In this document: positions 1 through 9,171 of the stretch, in pieces | How positions within the stretch are numbered: position 1 is the first letter of the stretch | How the letters are laid out: each line of letters begins with the position of its first letter | Source: Aporhodopirellula rubra | GTDB lineage: Bacteria > Planctomycetota > Planctomycetia > Pirellulales > Pirellulaceae | NCBI RefSeq assembly: GCF_014192335.1 | Contig: NZ_JACHXU010000003.1 | Coordinates: 124,001-188,000 of the forward strand | Reading direction: 5' to 3' | DNA: 64,000 nucleotides | Program-made: the position numbers and the translations under genes | Notes under the pieces: model-generated | The model's input: the letters and a program-made list of their open reading frames with translations, nothing else | What the model was told of the DNA's origin: nothing | The model's database searches: none

Positions 1-552
1 AACGTGGACCTGGGTGGTAAGTTGGTGATATCGATCGCGGCCGGTGTCCCACTTGCGACGATTACCGCTGGCGTCGGGCACTCGCGGGTAGTGCGAGTGA
101 TGCCAAACACGCCGAGTTTGGTAGGCGAAGGTGCGGCCGCGTATAGCACCGCTGAAAGTGTGACGGGATCCGATATTGAATCCGTCGAGACCATGCTCGG
201 CAGCGTTGGGTATGCCGTTCAGGTGAGCGAAAACCAACTCGATGCGGTCACTGGGGTGAGCGGATCGGGCCCCGCCTACATTTATCTCGTCATTGAAGCA
301 CTCGCCGACGGCGGGGTCGCTGCGGGATTGCCACGCAAAACGGCATTGGAATTGGCCGCTCAGACGGTTCGAGGGGCGGCCACGATGGTGCGTGATACGG
401 GCGAACATCCAGGCCTTCTCAAAGACAATGTGTGCAGTCCCGGCGGAACGACTATTGCCGCAATGCGTGTGCTGGAACAGAATGCGGTTCGTGGCGCGTT
501 AATTGACGCGGTCAACGCCTCCGCAGCACGCAGTCGCGAATTGGCCAAATAA
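1..552 (+). CDS. proC: Pyrroline-5-carboxylate reductase (3' part, cut by window start)
   Basis: Catalyses the last step of proline synthesis, NAD(P)H-dependent reduction of pyrroline-5-carboxylate, in the cytoplasm. The reading frame is open to the left edge, so the N-terminal Rossmann fold is missing. What remains carries ProC signatures: VVRVMPNTPSLVGEG at the end of the nucleotide-binding part, then the dimerisation domain with SGSGPAYIYLVIEALADGG and LKDNVCSPGGTTIAAMRVLE near the C-terminus. The GTG at 4 is only an internal valine codon. proA lies at 53940-55202, so two proline genes share the window but not an operon. Family assignment is very secure. Confidence 0.95.
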   Translation, partial: NVDLGGKLVISIAAGVPLATITAGVGHSRVVRVMPNTPSLVGEGAAAYSTAESVTGSDIESVETMLGSVGYAVQVSENQLDAVTGVSGSGPAYIYLVIEALADGGVAAGLPRKTALELAAQTVRGAATMVRDTGEHPGLLKDNVCSPGGTTIAAMRVLEQNAVRGALIDAVNASAARSRELAK

Positions 553-597
553 ATCAACCGATCGAGCCATCGCACGCACCGAAATGCGAGACCATTG

Positions 598-846
598 ATG
601 CACAAACCTCTGATCAAGATCGACGACAAACATGTCCCCCTATATCGCATTGTGTGGGTAGCCGACCTGCCGCACTTTTGCGGTGAAGAGGATTGTGTCC
701 GCGAGGGGTACTACGAAGTTCGGCTGGACGTCGATGACTCGATCTGGACCCACCACGCCGACCGTGATCGCGTGATTGAGGCCTTGAATCAGTGGTGTGG
801 CGACCCAAGAGACGACGGTGATATGGGTGGTGAGGCCGAATTCTAG
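598..846 (+). CDS. Small conserved-looking hypothetical protein (82 aa)
   Basis: Not recognised. The 82-residue acidic protein begins MHKPLIKIDDKHVPLYRIVW and contains two Cys close together (HFCGEEDCVREGYYEVRLD), a possible metal or disulfide site, followed by a short amphipathic segment and an acidic end. ATG at 598 is preferred to TTG at 595; a weak GAGA lies just upstream. It starts 46 nt after proC on the same strand and could be cotranscribed. No signal peptide or membrane segment is visible. Its compact globular composition, unlike the Arg-rich shadow frames nearby, supports a real gene. Confidence 0.6.
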   Translation: MHKPLIKIDDKHVPLYRIVWVADLPHFCGEEDCVREGYYEVRLDVDDSIWTHHADRDRVIEALNQWCGDPRDDGDMGGEAEF

Positions 847-942
847 AGCCTGGGGCTGCCTTTCAGATAATGAAAACCGGGGCAGTCCTATTCACGAATA
901 TTTAGTTTGTGTGAACATTCTCGCCTCGATCGATGGGGATTA

Positions 943-968
943 CACGGCAACTGATCACGGCAACTGAT
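943..968. repeat. 13-bp tandem duplication
   Basis: CACGGCAACTGAT occurs twice head to tail with no mismatch, in the non-coding leader upstream of serB. It is likely a replication-slippage duplication. Confidence 0.85.
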
Positions 969-1097
969 AATGGTTCGTGCTGAATCTCGCAACGCTCGTT
1001 TTCTAGGAAATGCCCCTGTCAGCAGAGCCGGAAACGATATTTCCTTCTCCTGCCGAATCACGTCTTGTTCGATCGGGCTCGCGACGCGGGGGGGACG

Positions 1098-1127
1098 AGA
1101 GATGGGGGCGCAAGAGATGGGGGCGCA
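1098..1127. repeat. 15-bp tandem duplication
   Basis: AGAGATGGGGGCGCA occurs twice head to tail with no mismatch, about 130 bp from the other short duplication in the same intergenic region. Confidence 0.85.
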
Positions 1128-1291
1128 GCAGCCAAATTGCGGCGGTCACGCAAACGCATCAAGCGATACGGCCTGTCTCGATGTTCGCGGAGCGTTTTGG
1201 CGGCGTTCGCGACTGCCTGCCGGCAATCTTAGTCGCATGCAAAACTAGCCACTTTGACGCCTTGGCGAGTGATCGCTAGGATTCGCGGGCT

Positions 1292-2542
1292 ATGAAAGAG
1301 CCTACACCCGCTACCGCGACGACCATCCTCTTCCGTTTTACTGGTGAAGACCGACCGGGCCTGACCGCATCCCTGTCGGATCATTTCGCCAAGTTCGGTT
1401 GCAAGATCATCGACGTCAATCAAGCCGTTATTCACCGATCGCTACTGCTCGGATTGATGGTCCGAATCCCCACGGATGTGGATTCCGAGAAGGTCACGCA
1501 GAAAATGCGGCGTCGTGCGGAGAAGCTCGAACTGAAGTGCAAACACACGCACATTGAGGACGATGCCTACGACATCTGGGTTGGAGGCGAAGGAAAATCT
1601 CGATTCATTCTAACGCTCCTCTCCCGCGCGGTGACGGCCGAACAATTTGCGGCGGTGAGCCGGTTGGTCGCCGATCAGGGGTTGAACATTGACGTCATCA
1701 CGCGATTGTCGGGCCGGCCTAAACGCGTGGCCGATGGAAAACCGACACGGGCGTGTGTGGAGTTTTCATTGCGGGGAGATCCTGAAGACCCCGATCGTTT
1801 GAAAGCGAGCCTGCTCGACCTTTCGAGCCGATTGGATTTGGATCTGGCGTGGCAACAGGATGACGCGTTCCGCCGCAATCGACGCGTCGTCGCACTCGAC
1901 ATGGATTCGACGTTACTGCAGGCCGAAGTGATCGATGAGATCGCTAAAGAAGCGGGAGTCGGCGAACAGGTATCGGCAATTACGGAAGCCGCGATGCGAG
2001 GTGAGATCGACTTCGACGAATCGCTTCGTCGCCGCGTCGCTTCGCTCGAAGGTTTGCCCGAAACCGTGTTGCCGAAAATTGCCGAACGGTTGGAGTTGAC
2101 CGAAGGTGCCGAGCGACTGCTGTCGAATTTGAAACGGTTCGGTTATCGAACGGCGATCTTGTCGGGAGGTTTCAGCTATTTCGGTGAGTATCTTCGTTCG
2201 CGACTCGACGTGGACGACGTGCACGCCAACCAACTCGAGATCATCGACGGTAAACTGACTGGGCGGGTCGTCGGCGAGATCGTCAATGCGCAGCGAAAAG
2301 CCGCGCTGCTTGAGCAACTTGCCGCGAGCATCGGGATTGATTGCGAACAAACGATCGCGATCGGCGATGGAGCGAACGATTTGCCGATGCTGTCACGCGC
2401 CGGATTGGGAATCGCATTCCATGCGAAACCGATCGTGCGTGAATCGGCACGGCATCAGGTCTCCACGCTCGGTCTCGACGCGGTGTTGTACTTGCTCGGC
2501 GTCCGCGACCGTGACTTAGTCGAGCAAGCGAAACCCGTGTAA
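1292..2542 (+). CDS. serB: Phosphoserine phosphatase with N-terminal ACT domains
   Basis: Hydrolyses O-phosphoserine to serine, the last step of serine synthesis (HAD superfamily, cytoplasm). Of 416 residues, the first ~180 form two ACT-like regulatory modules (TILFRFTGEDRPGLTASLSD, then SRFILTLLSRAVTAEQFAAV), which in this family usually sense amino acids. The catalytic HAD domain follows: LDMDST with nucleophile Asp203 and acid/base Asp205, ILSGGFSYF as motif II and IGDGANDLPML as the Mg-binding motif. Long ACT-containing SerB proteins are common in bacteria. ATG at 1292 is the only sensible start; no strong Shine-Dalgarno is seen. It converges on the kinase gene 14 nt downstream. Confidence 0.95.
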   Translation: MKEPTPATATTILFRFTGEDRPGLTASLSDHFAKFGCKIIDVNQAVIHRSLLLGLMVRIPTDVDSEKVTQKMRRRAEKLELKCKHTHIEDDAYDIWVGGEGKSRFILTLLSRAVTAEQFAAVSRLVADQGLNIDVITRLSGRPKRVADGKPTRACVEFSLRGDPEDPDRLKASLLDLSSRLDLDLAWQQDDAFRRNRRVVALDMDSTLLQAEVIDEIAKEAGVGEQVSAITEAAMRGEIDFDESLRRRVASLEGLPETVLPKIAERLELTEGAERLLSNLKRFGYRTAILSGGFSYFGEYLRSRLDVDDVHANQLEIIDGKLTGRVVGEIVNAQRKAALLEQLAASIGIDCEQTIAIGDGANDLPMLSRAGLGIAFHAKPIVRESARHQVSTLGLDAVLYLLGVRDRDLVEQAKPV

Positions 2543-2556
2543 CGGTTTGAATCGGA

Positions 2557-4077
2557 CTACGTGACCTGTGCCGACACGTCGCGTGCGACGGCGTAGATCA
2601 AGTGTTCGCCTTCGATCGATTTGGCGGTCCATTCGATGGTGATGTAGTCGCCATTCGCGGTTATATAACGGTTGCGAAATCGAACCACGGGACGCCCCTC
2701 CCTCAAGGCCGAGACTTGCGTGATCGTTCGTTCTCGGTCGTCTTCATGGACGAATGACAAGAACGGGTTCGACAGTAACGCCTCATTGGAGTGCCCAAGG
2801 ACTCTCGAGAAGTTATCGTTGATGCGAACAAAGAACCCGTTATGATCGGCGATGCAGAACATGTCCGGCGAGAGTTCAAAGAAGCGATTCATGTCACTGC
2901 GAACACTTCGCAGCGTCGAGGCCTGATGAGCCGTCATCACTTGCGACAGCACCATGGCGTCAACGGGGCGTTTGTCGATATCGACTTGGAGGCAATTGAT
3001 TGCCAGGCGAACGATCGCATCGTCGAAGCCGCAATTGAGTAGACGTTCGAGGCTCAGGAACGTTTTGCCGCGAACGGCGCAGCGATAAACTTGTTGAAGA
3101 CTTTCACCTTCGTAGGGTGCGTGGCCGCTGAGAATTTCGCAGAGAATTCCTCCGAGGCTGAACACGTCGGCGCGGGAATCGAGCGTGCTGCCTCGTGCTT
3201 GCTCGGGCGACATGTACTCTGGGGTGCCGTTGATATGTGCCTGCCGTGTGATCAGCTCGTTTGCTTCGAGTTCGGCGGAGAGCGATGACGCGGCGTTCTT
3301 ATGAGATCGCGATTCAGACGAGGAGGGATCCAGGACGATGCGATGAAAGTGCTGGGCTAGTCCCCAGTCCATCACATTCACTTCACCAAATTCGCCGACC
3401 ATGACGTTGGCAGGTTTTAGGTCGAGATGAATCACGCCGCGTGAATGTGCGAACGCCATCGTCTGGCAGACGTCCGTGAAAATCTGTAACAGCTCGGCTT
3501 TCTCGATCCGCTGATCTTGAAGCATCGTTTGCAGCGTGATGCCGCCGACTAATTTCATGACGTGATAAGGTTGCCCGTTTGCACACACGCCCGTTTCATA
3601 AATCGGTGCGACGCCGGGATACGATAGGAAGCTCATAATGCGGGCTTCGTTTGCGAAGTCATCCGCGTAATCCTTCGTGGCACGATCGCGGCGTAGTACT
3701 TTAACGGCGACCTCTCGATTGAGCAGACGGTCGAATCCCTTGTAGATGATTCCCATTCCCCCGGTTTCGATCCATTGCAGGATCTCATAACGCTCGGTGA
3801 GCAAGCGAGGTGGTTCATCGGTCTCGAACGAATCTGACAACTCGTCACTGGTTTGGTGTCCGCCGCCTCGTGAGGGCGGGTGGGATGCACGGCGAGCGGA
3901 GGTTGGTTTTCCGAGCGGAGGCTGGATCGAATCGGAAGCGATCGGGCCTGTTTCACGCATTCTCGTTTCACTTCGCCCCGATGTTTTGGGTTGCCAGGAT
4001 CGGTGCATCGTTTGGCTACTCCTTTTTGCCATTTCGCGGGTGGCCGGAGTCATCCCAGCGGAAGGGTGAACGTTCAT
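2557..4077 (-). CDS. Ser/Thr protein kinase with C-terminal PAS domain (non-RD type)
   Basis: A 506-residue predicted cytoplasmic signalling kinase. Residues 1-93 are a Ser/Arg/Pro-rich low-complexity arm. The kinase domain (~97-385) has the glycine loop ETGGMGIIYKG (104-114), Lys126 in VAVKVLRR, the catalytic loop HLDLKPAN with Asp219, DWG at 237-239 instead of DFG, and PEYMSPEQARG. Leu replaces the Arg of HRD, so control by activation-loop phosphorylation is not expected (non-RD). A PAS fold follows (~397-506: ELSPDMFCIADHNGFFVRIN, then a PAC-like end). No transmembrane helix is seen, so the sensor is intracellular. HLDLKPAN/DWG kinases are, from memory, frequent in planctomycetes; an orphan PAS at the C-terminus is less usual. 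Confidence 0.9.
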   Translation of the reverse strand: MNVHPSAGMTPATREMAKRSSQTMHRSWQPKTSGRSETRMRETGPIASDSIQPPLGKPTSARRASHPPSRGGGHQTSDELSDSFETDEPPRLLTERYEILQWIETGGMGIIYKGFDRLLNREVAVKVLRRDRATKDYADDFANEARIMSFLSYPGVAPIYETGVCANGQPYHVMKLVGGITLQTMLQDQRIEKAELLQIFTDVCQTMAFAHSRGVIHLDLKPANVMVGEFGEVNVMDWGLAQHFHRIVLDPSSSESRSHKNAASSLSAELEANELITRQAHINGTPEYMSPEQARGSTLDSRADVFSLGGILCEILSGHAPYEGESLQQVYRCAVRGKTFLSLERLLNCGFDDAIVRLAINCLQVDIDKRPVDAMVLSQVMTAHQASTLRSVRSDMNRFFELSPDMFCIADHNGFFVRINDNFSRVLGHSNEALLSNPFLSFVHEDDRERTITQVSALREGRPVVRFRNRYITANGDYITIEWTAKSIEGEHLIYAVARDVSAQVT

Positions 4078-4414
4078 CTTAACGTTTCCCTCGCGGCGAT
4101 TCGTGATGAAAGTCGCGTTGGTCGCAGGAATGTTGCCACCGCAGCGGTCGGTGGTGACGGCCCGATCCGTGTCAGGCTGGCATTGACACTGGCGAGTGAA
4201 AATTCATAGGACGGGGGCAATCATGGCGGGAAGAGGTCATTTTCACCGTAAATGATGCGATTTGCGTTGCATCAGGCGGTGAGGCATCCCAGTCACATAA
4301 TCTGTACCGAATTTTCAGATTTGACTCGATTTGCCTTTTGAAACGGTCGATCGCAAAGGATGGACGTCAAAATCAACCTCGAAGAAACCCGCTCCCTTGC
4401 CTAAGGATGCGACG
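4078..4414. other. Divergent promoter region between kinase and lipoprotein genes
   Basis: Gene-free stretch of 337 bases between divergent genes. On the + strand there is a perfect -35-like TTGACA (4183-4188) followed after 16 nt by CATAGG (4205-4210), a weak -10. A 6-bp inverted repeat TGATGC-N10-GCATCA lies at 4253-4274 and could be an operator. An in-frame TTG at 4331 would extend the downstream gene but lacks a ribosome site. Confidence 0.4.
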
Positions 4415-5557
4415 ATGAAGCGAACGGATATCGCCGAAAACAAATTCACCCGTTATGCACGCCGTGCTGCAGTTGCTGCATGTGTGTTGGCGACGCTCCC
4501 CTCGATCGGTTGCCGTAGCGGTAAGCCTGGATGGAACATGTTCGGCCGACGCGGCGAGCCATCCGCCGAGATGCTCGCCGGGAGCGGACCGACCACGACC
4601 TATCCGACCCCGCCGTCGGCACGAGCGACGCCGGAAGCGATCGCCTCGATTGCTGGTGGAACCGCGCCTAGCACAACGAACGCAACACCGAGCACGCCCA
4701 GCCTTCCTACCGGATCGAATCCGTACGCGTTGGCGGGCAATCGCATGAGCTCACCTGAAAGTGGTGTGCCCGGGGGATTCCCAACGAGTGCGCCTTCGCA
4801 GTCGTCGAACAACCCAACCCCGTCGACATCGTTGGCCGCCGGGAATCAATCGGTGCCACCGGCCTACGCTTTGCCGGGACGCACGAGTCCTTCGAGTAGT
4901 GCAACCACGCCGAGCTATGCAGCCGCCGCGGCAAACGGTTACGCCGCCTCGACACCGACAACACCACCTTCGGCGTCGTCGATGCCAACCGGTTATCAGC
5001 TTGGGGCGAAGCCCGCGTCATCGCCTGCCGCCACCGTGGCGAGCACTCCGCAACAGAACTCGGGCAGCGGGTTCACGATGCCACCATTGAACAATTTGAC
5101 TCCGACACGATTGGCCGCTGGGTCGACGAGTTCGTCTGGTTCAACCACATCTCCATCGAGCGGATTCACGTTGCCTAGCAGCATGGCGGCGCCGAAATCG
5201 GCGACCGTCGCCTCCGCGACGACTTCGGCACCTGCCGCATCGAGTTCGATGGCGTTGCCTGGATCCTCGACTTCCGCTCCTTCAGGGACGTCCACCGCCG
5301 CGCCGCAAACTGCCGTGGCGTCGTTGAGCCTGCCGCCATCGAGTCCTGCTTCATCGAGCACCGCATCGTCAGGTGCATCGACGCCGATCAGTGGAACATC
5401 GACGTCCGGCGGATCAGCAGATTTTCAAACCGCGGCGGCGGCAAGCACGTCGACCTCGACGACGTCTAGCAACAACTCGGTGCAGCCGACCGGCTACATG
5501 CCTGGTAGCACGAGCAAAGCGTCGAGTTATCCGTCTTCGAATCCTGTGATCCGATAG
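4415..5557 (+). CDS. Putative lipoprotein, Ser/Thr/Pro/Ala-rich
   Basis: Function unknown. ATG at 4415 is chosen because TAAGGA lies 7 nt upstream, giving 380 residues. The N-terminus has basic residues (KFTRYARRAA), a hydrophobic stretch (VAACVLATLPSIGC) and a cysteine in a lipobox-like setting, so a lipid-anchored exported protein is inferred. The rest is almost entirely Ser, Thr, Pro, Ala and Gly with recurrent PS/TPT/SS runs, resembling a flexible, extracytoplasmic linker or mucin-like stalk; no folded domain is visible. It stands alone between two minus-strand genes. Confidence 0.7.
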   Translation: MKRTDIAENKFTRYARRAAVAACVLATLPSIGCRSGKPGWNMFGRRGEPSAEMLAGSGPTTTYPTPPSARATPEAIASIAGGTAPSTTNATPSTPSLPTGSNPYALAGNRMSSPESGVPGGFPTSAPSQSSNNPTPSTSLAAGNQSVPPAYALPGRTSPSSSATTPSYAAAAANGYAASTPTTPPSASSMPTGYQLGAKPASSPAATVASTPQQNSGSGFTMPPLNNLTPTRLAAGSTSSSGSTTSPSSGFTLPSSMAAPKSATVASATTSAPAASSSMALPGSSTSAPSGTSTAAPQTAVASLSLPPSSPASSSTASSGASTPISGTSTSGGSADFQTAAAASTSTSTTSSNNSVQPTGYMPGSTSKASSYPSSNPVIR

Positions 5558-5566
5558 ACGGTTCTG

Positions 5567-5603
5567 CAAAAAATTACGATCGTCCATCGTTTCGGATGAT
5601 CGT
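5567..5603 (-). terminator. Rho-independent terminator for the ABC permease gene
   Basis: Inverted repeat ACGATCGTCC (5576-5585) with GGATGATCGT (5594-5603), 10 pairs with one G-T wobble and an 8-nt loop. It is flanked on the left by six A (5568-5573), which read as U-tract on the minus strand. It lies about 90 nt after the permease stop codon. Confidence 0.5.
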
Positions 5604-5692
5604 TCCCCGGTTGGGCTGGCTGTCTCTTCGCAAAGAGAGGCCGCCGATCGGTGACAAGTGGCAGCGTTCCGTTTGCGCAAAAACGATGTGTG

Positions 5693-7255
5693 CTAGCGGC
5701 TCAAATTCTTTGCGGCGACTCGCCACGCTACCCAACTCAACGCGATGATCGCGACGAGGTACCAAAACGCGAGCGACGCTTCGTGGTAGCGCGAGCCGCT
5801 GTGCAGTAACCCGAACAACCGCGTGCCGACGGTGGTCACGCCCGGTGGCAATACTGCCAAAGCCGCAGGCACGTCACCGCTCGCGACGACCGCGGCGACG
5901 ATGAACGCAGCCAAGGCAGTTGGCCAAACAAGCGGTATCTCAATGCGGAACAGTCGCGTCAGTGTGTTCCCGTCGAGTTGGCTCGATTGCCAGATCGGTT
6001 GGCTGATTTGTTCGTACCCGACACGCAATAGGACGTAGGCGATCACGAGGCTTCGTATTCCGACCGAGCAGATCGTCGGGATCAGCGTTTGCGTTGCTAA
6101 CATTTCGCCGAAGGGAATCCCGGAGGCGAAAAATTTGACGACCGCCATCGCCACGATCGGGCCGGGAATGAGGAAGAGCATCGTCATCGCACAATCGACC
6201 AACCATCCGGTTTTGGCGTGCCCGCGTCCCCATCGAGCTAGAACCCACGCCAGCGGTGTGACCGCCAAGGCCGTGAATAACGCGAGTTGTAACGTCCAGA
6301 CGTATTCGCGGGCGAACATGGACGGTGCGTTGCCGAGTGCGTGAACACAGGCCGACACGGACCAGCTTGCGATCGGTTTTCCGTTCTCGACTCGAACGAG
6401 GTGCCCGGACTGAACGATCAGTCCAGCGACAATGGCGCCTTGGCAAACGATCATTGATGTAAGCACGCCCAACGTCGATGCGATCACAGTGAGAGGACGC
6501 GTCGGTTGACCGTCGAAGGAAAGAGAATGTTGTGTGCCCCTGTTTTCATGGCCGTCGATTTTGCCCGCGATGCGCAGACGTTTCTTCCTGAGACGCATCC
6601 AAACGAATGCGGGAATACCGCCAACAATCAATGGCAGCCATGTGGTTACCGTGATCGCGGTCGCGTTGGGATCGAGAGCGTAGAAAAGATAAAATTGATC
6701 CGCGACCGTTCGGACGCTGTGTAAGTCTGCGATGCTCATTTCCGTCGCGGCAAGCAACCAGACAATGACGATCGACGCGAGAACCCATGGCCGGGCGATT
6801 GGCAAACGAACGCGGAACCACGCGGATGTTTTTCCAAAATCTAACTCCGCATGTTGGATGACTTCGGGGGCGATGTTTCGCGTCGCCCAAAAGGTTGCCG
6901 TGGCGACAATGGCGGCGCCGTGAACGCCGTGGATCCAACCGACCCACAGGAGGTTGCCGCCGGTCATCGTTTTCATCAGCCATCCGAATTTGCCTGCTGT
7001 CGATTCCCAGACCGCGGCGTGCATGATGAGCGGAGTCGCGATCGAAAACAGCATCGCCATGAACCACGTCGTTACCAGCATTCGTCGTAGCCGGTCGATC
7101 CCGCCACCTCGGGTTGCAGGCAAACAGGACTGACGAAGGATGACGGCGCACGCGGCAGCGGGAATACCGATCGTGATCGCAATCACGGACGACACCGCCA
7201 TTAACGCGAATGTCGTCGAGATCGCAGCGGTCCAGTCGTCGGCGAACAGTTCCAT
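5693..7255 (-). CDS. ABC transporter permease, two fused membrane domains (Fe3+/thiamine type)
   Basis: A 520-residue integral inner-membrane protein with roughly twelve hydrophobic segments, arranged as two homologous permease halves in one chain, as in FbpB, ThiP and related importers of ferric iron, thiamine or similar ligands. Each half has an EAA-like loop where the ATPase would dock: near EVIQHAELDFGKTSAWFRV in the first and QSSQLDGNTLTRLFRIEIPL in the second. No ATP-binding subunit or periplasmic binding protein gene lies next to it, so partners must be encoded elsewhere and the substrate cannot be named. The start ATG is at 7255; a terminator candidate follows the stop. Confidence 0.8.
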   Translation of the reverse strand: MELFADDWTAAISTTFALMAVSSVIAITIGIPAAACAVILRQSCLPATRGGGIDRLRRMLVTTWFMAMLFSIATPLIMHAAVWESTAGKFGWLMKTMTGGNLLWVGWIHGVHGAAIVATATFWATRNIAPEVIQHAELDFGKTSAWFRVRLPIARPWVLASIVIVWLLAATEMSIADLHSVRTVADQFYLFYALDPNATAITVTTWLPLIVGGIPAFVWMRLRKKRLRIAGKIDGHENRGTQHSLSFDGQPTRPLTVIASTLGVLTSMIVCQGAIVAGLIVQSGHLVRVENGKPIASWSVSACVHALGNAPSMFAREYVWTLQLALFTALAVTPLAWVLARWGRGHAKTGWLVDCAMTMLFLIPGPIVAMAVVKFFASGIPFGEMLATQTLIPTICSVGIRSLVIAYVLLRVGYEQISQPIWQSSQLDGNTLTRLFRIEIPLVWPTALAAFIVAAVVASGDVPAALAVLPPGVTTVGTRLFGLLHSGSRYHEASLAFWYLVAIIALSWVAWRVAAKNLSR

Positions 7256-7367
7256 CGGCAGAATCGGTACCTTCCTAAAAATTGAGAGAATCGCCAGAGT
7301 GTAGCCGAGCGGAATCTCTTTTTAAGCATCCCGAACCAACCACCTCGTGGTTAATGTATTTCTTGTG

Positions 7368-9116
7368 ATGAAGTTGACCTCCATTCCGAGCCTGTACCGC
7401 AATCTGCGTCGTGGACGCGAGATTCTGTTGGTGCTGCGCCGTTATGGGTTGGCCGATTGGCTGAGTCGTTCGCAGCGACTGCCGTTTCGGGATTGGATCA
7501 AGGATCGTTCTGGCGTCCCTTTGACGCAGTATTCGCGGGTCGAACGCATTCGCATGGCGATCACCGAATTGGGGCCGACCTTTATTAAGGTCGGCCAAGT
7601 TCTCGCCTCCCGCCCTGACCTTGTCGGCATCGAGCTCGCGGAGGAATTGAAGCGTCTTCGCGGACGAGTCGAGCCCGATACGGCGGAACAGGTTCGTGCA
7701 ACGTTGCGGTCCGAATTGGGAGACGATTTCGAGAAAAACTTCTCTTCGATCTGCTACACGCCGCTGGCGACTGCGTCGATCGGTCAGGTCCACCGGGCCG
7801 TTCTGCTTGACGGCAGCCGTGTCGTCTTGAAAGTTCAGCGAGCAGGGATCGATCGATTGATGCGACAAGACCTCGAGGTTCTCGAGGGGCTCGCCCAGTT
7901 GGCTGCTCGGGTGGATACGATCGCGGTGTGGGGGCCGCGAGAGATGGTCCGGCAACTGCGTCCGATGGTTTTGCACGAACTCGATTTCAATCGCGAACGG
8001 GGAAGTCTTAAACAGTTCGCTGAGATGCTCGTGTCCGACCAAGCCGAAGTGGCTGTTCCAACGGTGATCGATCATTTGTGCACGCGGCGAGTGCTCGTCA
8101 TGGAGGAGATGATCGGAGCGCCTTTGGCGGCGGTGTTCTCGCATTCAACACCAACGTCAGATGATGCCGAGGACGCATCCGAACCGTCGGAAACCGTTCC
8201 GGTGGCGGATGGTTTGACTAAGGACAACCTTCCTGCTGACTTTGGATCGCGGCTCGCCAAAATCTATCTAAAGATGGTGTTTGAAGATGGGTTTTTCCAC
8301 GCCGATCCGCACCCCGGAAACTTGATCTACCTGTCCGACGGACGGCTCGGCATTCTCGATTTTGGGATGACTGGTCGGATCGACGAGACATTGCGTGAGT
8401 CGATCGAGGAAATGTTGGTGGCGATCAATTCGGGTGATCGCAGAAGGCTGACTCGTTTGATTCGTGGTGTCGGCAACCCGCGTTTGGATCTGGATCAGGC
8501 GGCACTGGAGATTGATGTCGCTGATTTCGTGGACACCTACGGTCGTCAATCGCTCGATCGGTTTGATCTCAGCGGCGCGTTGAATGAACTCACCGAAATC
8601 TTGCACCGACACGGCATTACGTTGCCGAATCAATCGGCGTTGCTGCTGAAGATGTTGATCTCGCTCGAGGGGACGCTGCGAGAACTTGGGGTCGGATTCG
8701 ACTCGCTCGATATTGTCCGGACTTATTTGCGACGGGTGATGCTCCGGCGGCTGACCCCGACCCGTCGACTTCGTCAGGCACGGCGGATTTACCTGGAAAA
8801 CGAAGCGTTCCTGGAGGAAGCCCCCGAGCAAGTTCTCGCGGTATTGAATCAGGCGCGGTTAGGACAATTGCAACTGCGGCTGGACCCGAAACGGATCACT
8901 CCCGCCGTTAATCGTTTGGTCGTCGGGTTGATGGCAAGTGCTGTGTTTCTGGGCTCGTCGTTGTTGCTCGCCTATGAAGTCCCGCCGCTCCTTTTTCCCG
9001 ATTCGAATGTCGCGGGAATCGAACGGCTCAGTGTGTTGGGGCTGATCGGAATCCTCGCCAGCATGGCGGTCATGACGACGCTCAGCATCACGATTTTGAG
9101 CAGCGACCGGGATTAA
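7368..9116 (+). CDS. ubiB: UbiB/ABC1 (AarF) family atypical kinase
   Basis: Member of the UbiB/ADCK atypical kinase family, linked in other bacteria to ubiquinone biosynthesis or lipid handling; the exact substrate here is unknown. Family motifs include the KxGQ loop (Lys74-Gln77 in FIKVGQVLASRPDL), an Ala-rich nucleotide loop (ATASIGQVHRA), the catalytic HADPHPGN (from His311) and metal-binding DFG (Asp331). The chain ends with two hydrophobic segments likely to anchor it in the inner membrane. ATG at 7368 (MKLTSIPSLYRN) is preferred over GTG at 7347 because it matches the usual family start; no clear Shine-Dalgarno supports either. A Ser/Asp/Glu-rich insert of about 30 residues (SDDAEDASEPSETV) precedes the catalytic loop. 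Confidence 0.9.
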   Translation: MKLTSIPSLYRNLRRGREILLVLRRYGLADWLSRSQRLPFRDWIKDRSGVPLTQYSRVERIRMAITELGPTFIKVGQVLASRPDLVGIELAEELKRLRGRVEPDTAEQVRATLRSELGDDFEKNFSSICYTPLATASIGQVHRAVLLDGSRVVLKVQRAGIDRLMRQDLEVLEGLAQLAARVDTIAVWGPREMVRQLRPMVLHELDFNRERGSLKQFAEMLVSDQAEVAVPTVIDHLCTRRVLVMEEMIGAPLAAVFSHSTPTSDDAEDASEPSETVPVADGLTKDNLPADFGSRLAKIYLKMVFEDGFFHADPHPGNLIYLSDGRLGILDFGMTGRIDETLRESIEEMLVAINSGDRRRLTRLIRGVGNPRLDLDQAALEIDVADFVDTYGRQSLDRFDLSGALNELTEILHRHGITLPNQSALLLKMLISLEGTLRELGVGFDSLDIVRTYLRRVMLRRLTPTRRLRQARRIYLENEAFLEEAPEQVLAVLNQARLGQLQLRLDPKRITPAVNRLVVGLMASAVFLGSSLLLAYEVPPLLFPDSNVAGIERLSVLGLIGILASMAVMTTLSITILSSDRD

Positions 9117-9171
9117 TCCTCGGATCGCGGTTCTGTCGCGGGCGTAGGCCAGCGACCACGCTGACACGCCT

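Larger units (their letters stand above)
847..1291. other. Intergenic region with two short tandem duplications
   Basis: No convincing gene in 445 bases; the overlapping short frames at 970-1279 have shadow-like composition. The stretch holds a perfect 13-bp tandem duplication of CACGGCAACTGAT (943-955 and 956-968) and a perfect 15-bp tandem duplication of AGAGATGGGGGCGCA (1098-1112 and 1113-1127). It presumably contains the promoter of serB, which I cannot place. Confidence 0.6.

Noticed and set aside
970-1279. Two overlapping short + frames before serB
   Set aside because: They span the two tandem duplications in different frames and neither has a protein-like composition.
7275-8144. 289-residue frame antisense to ubiB
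   Set aside because: It lies across the conserved kinase motifs of ubiB and has no recognisable domain.
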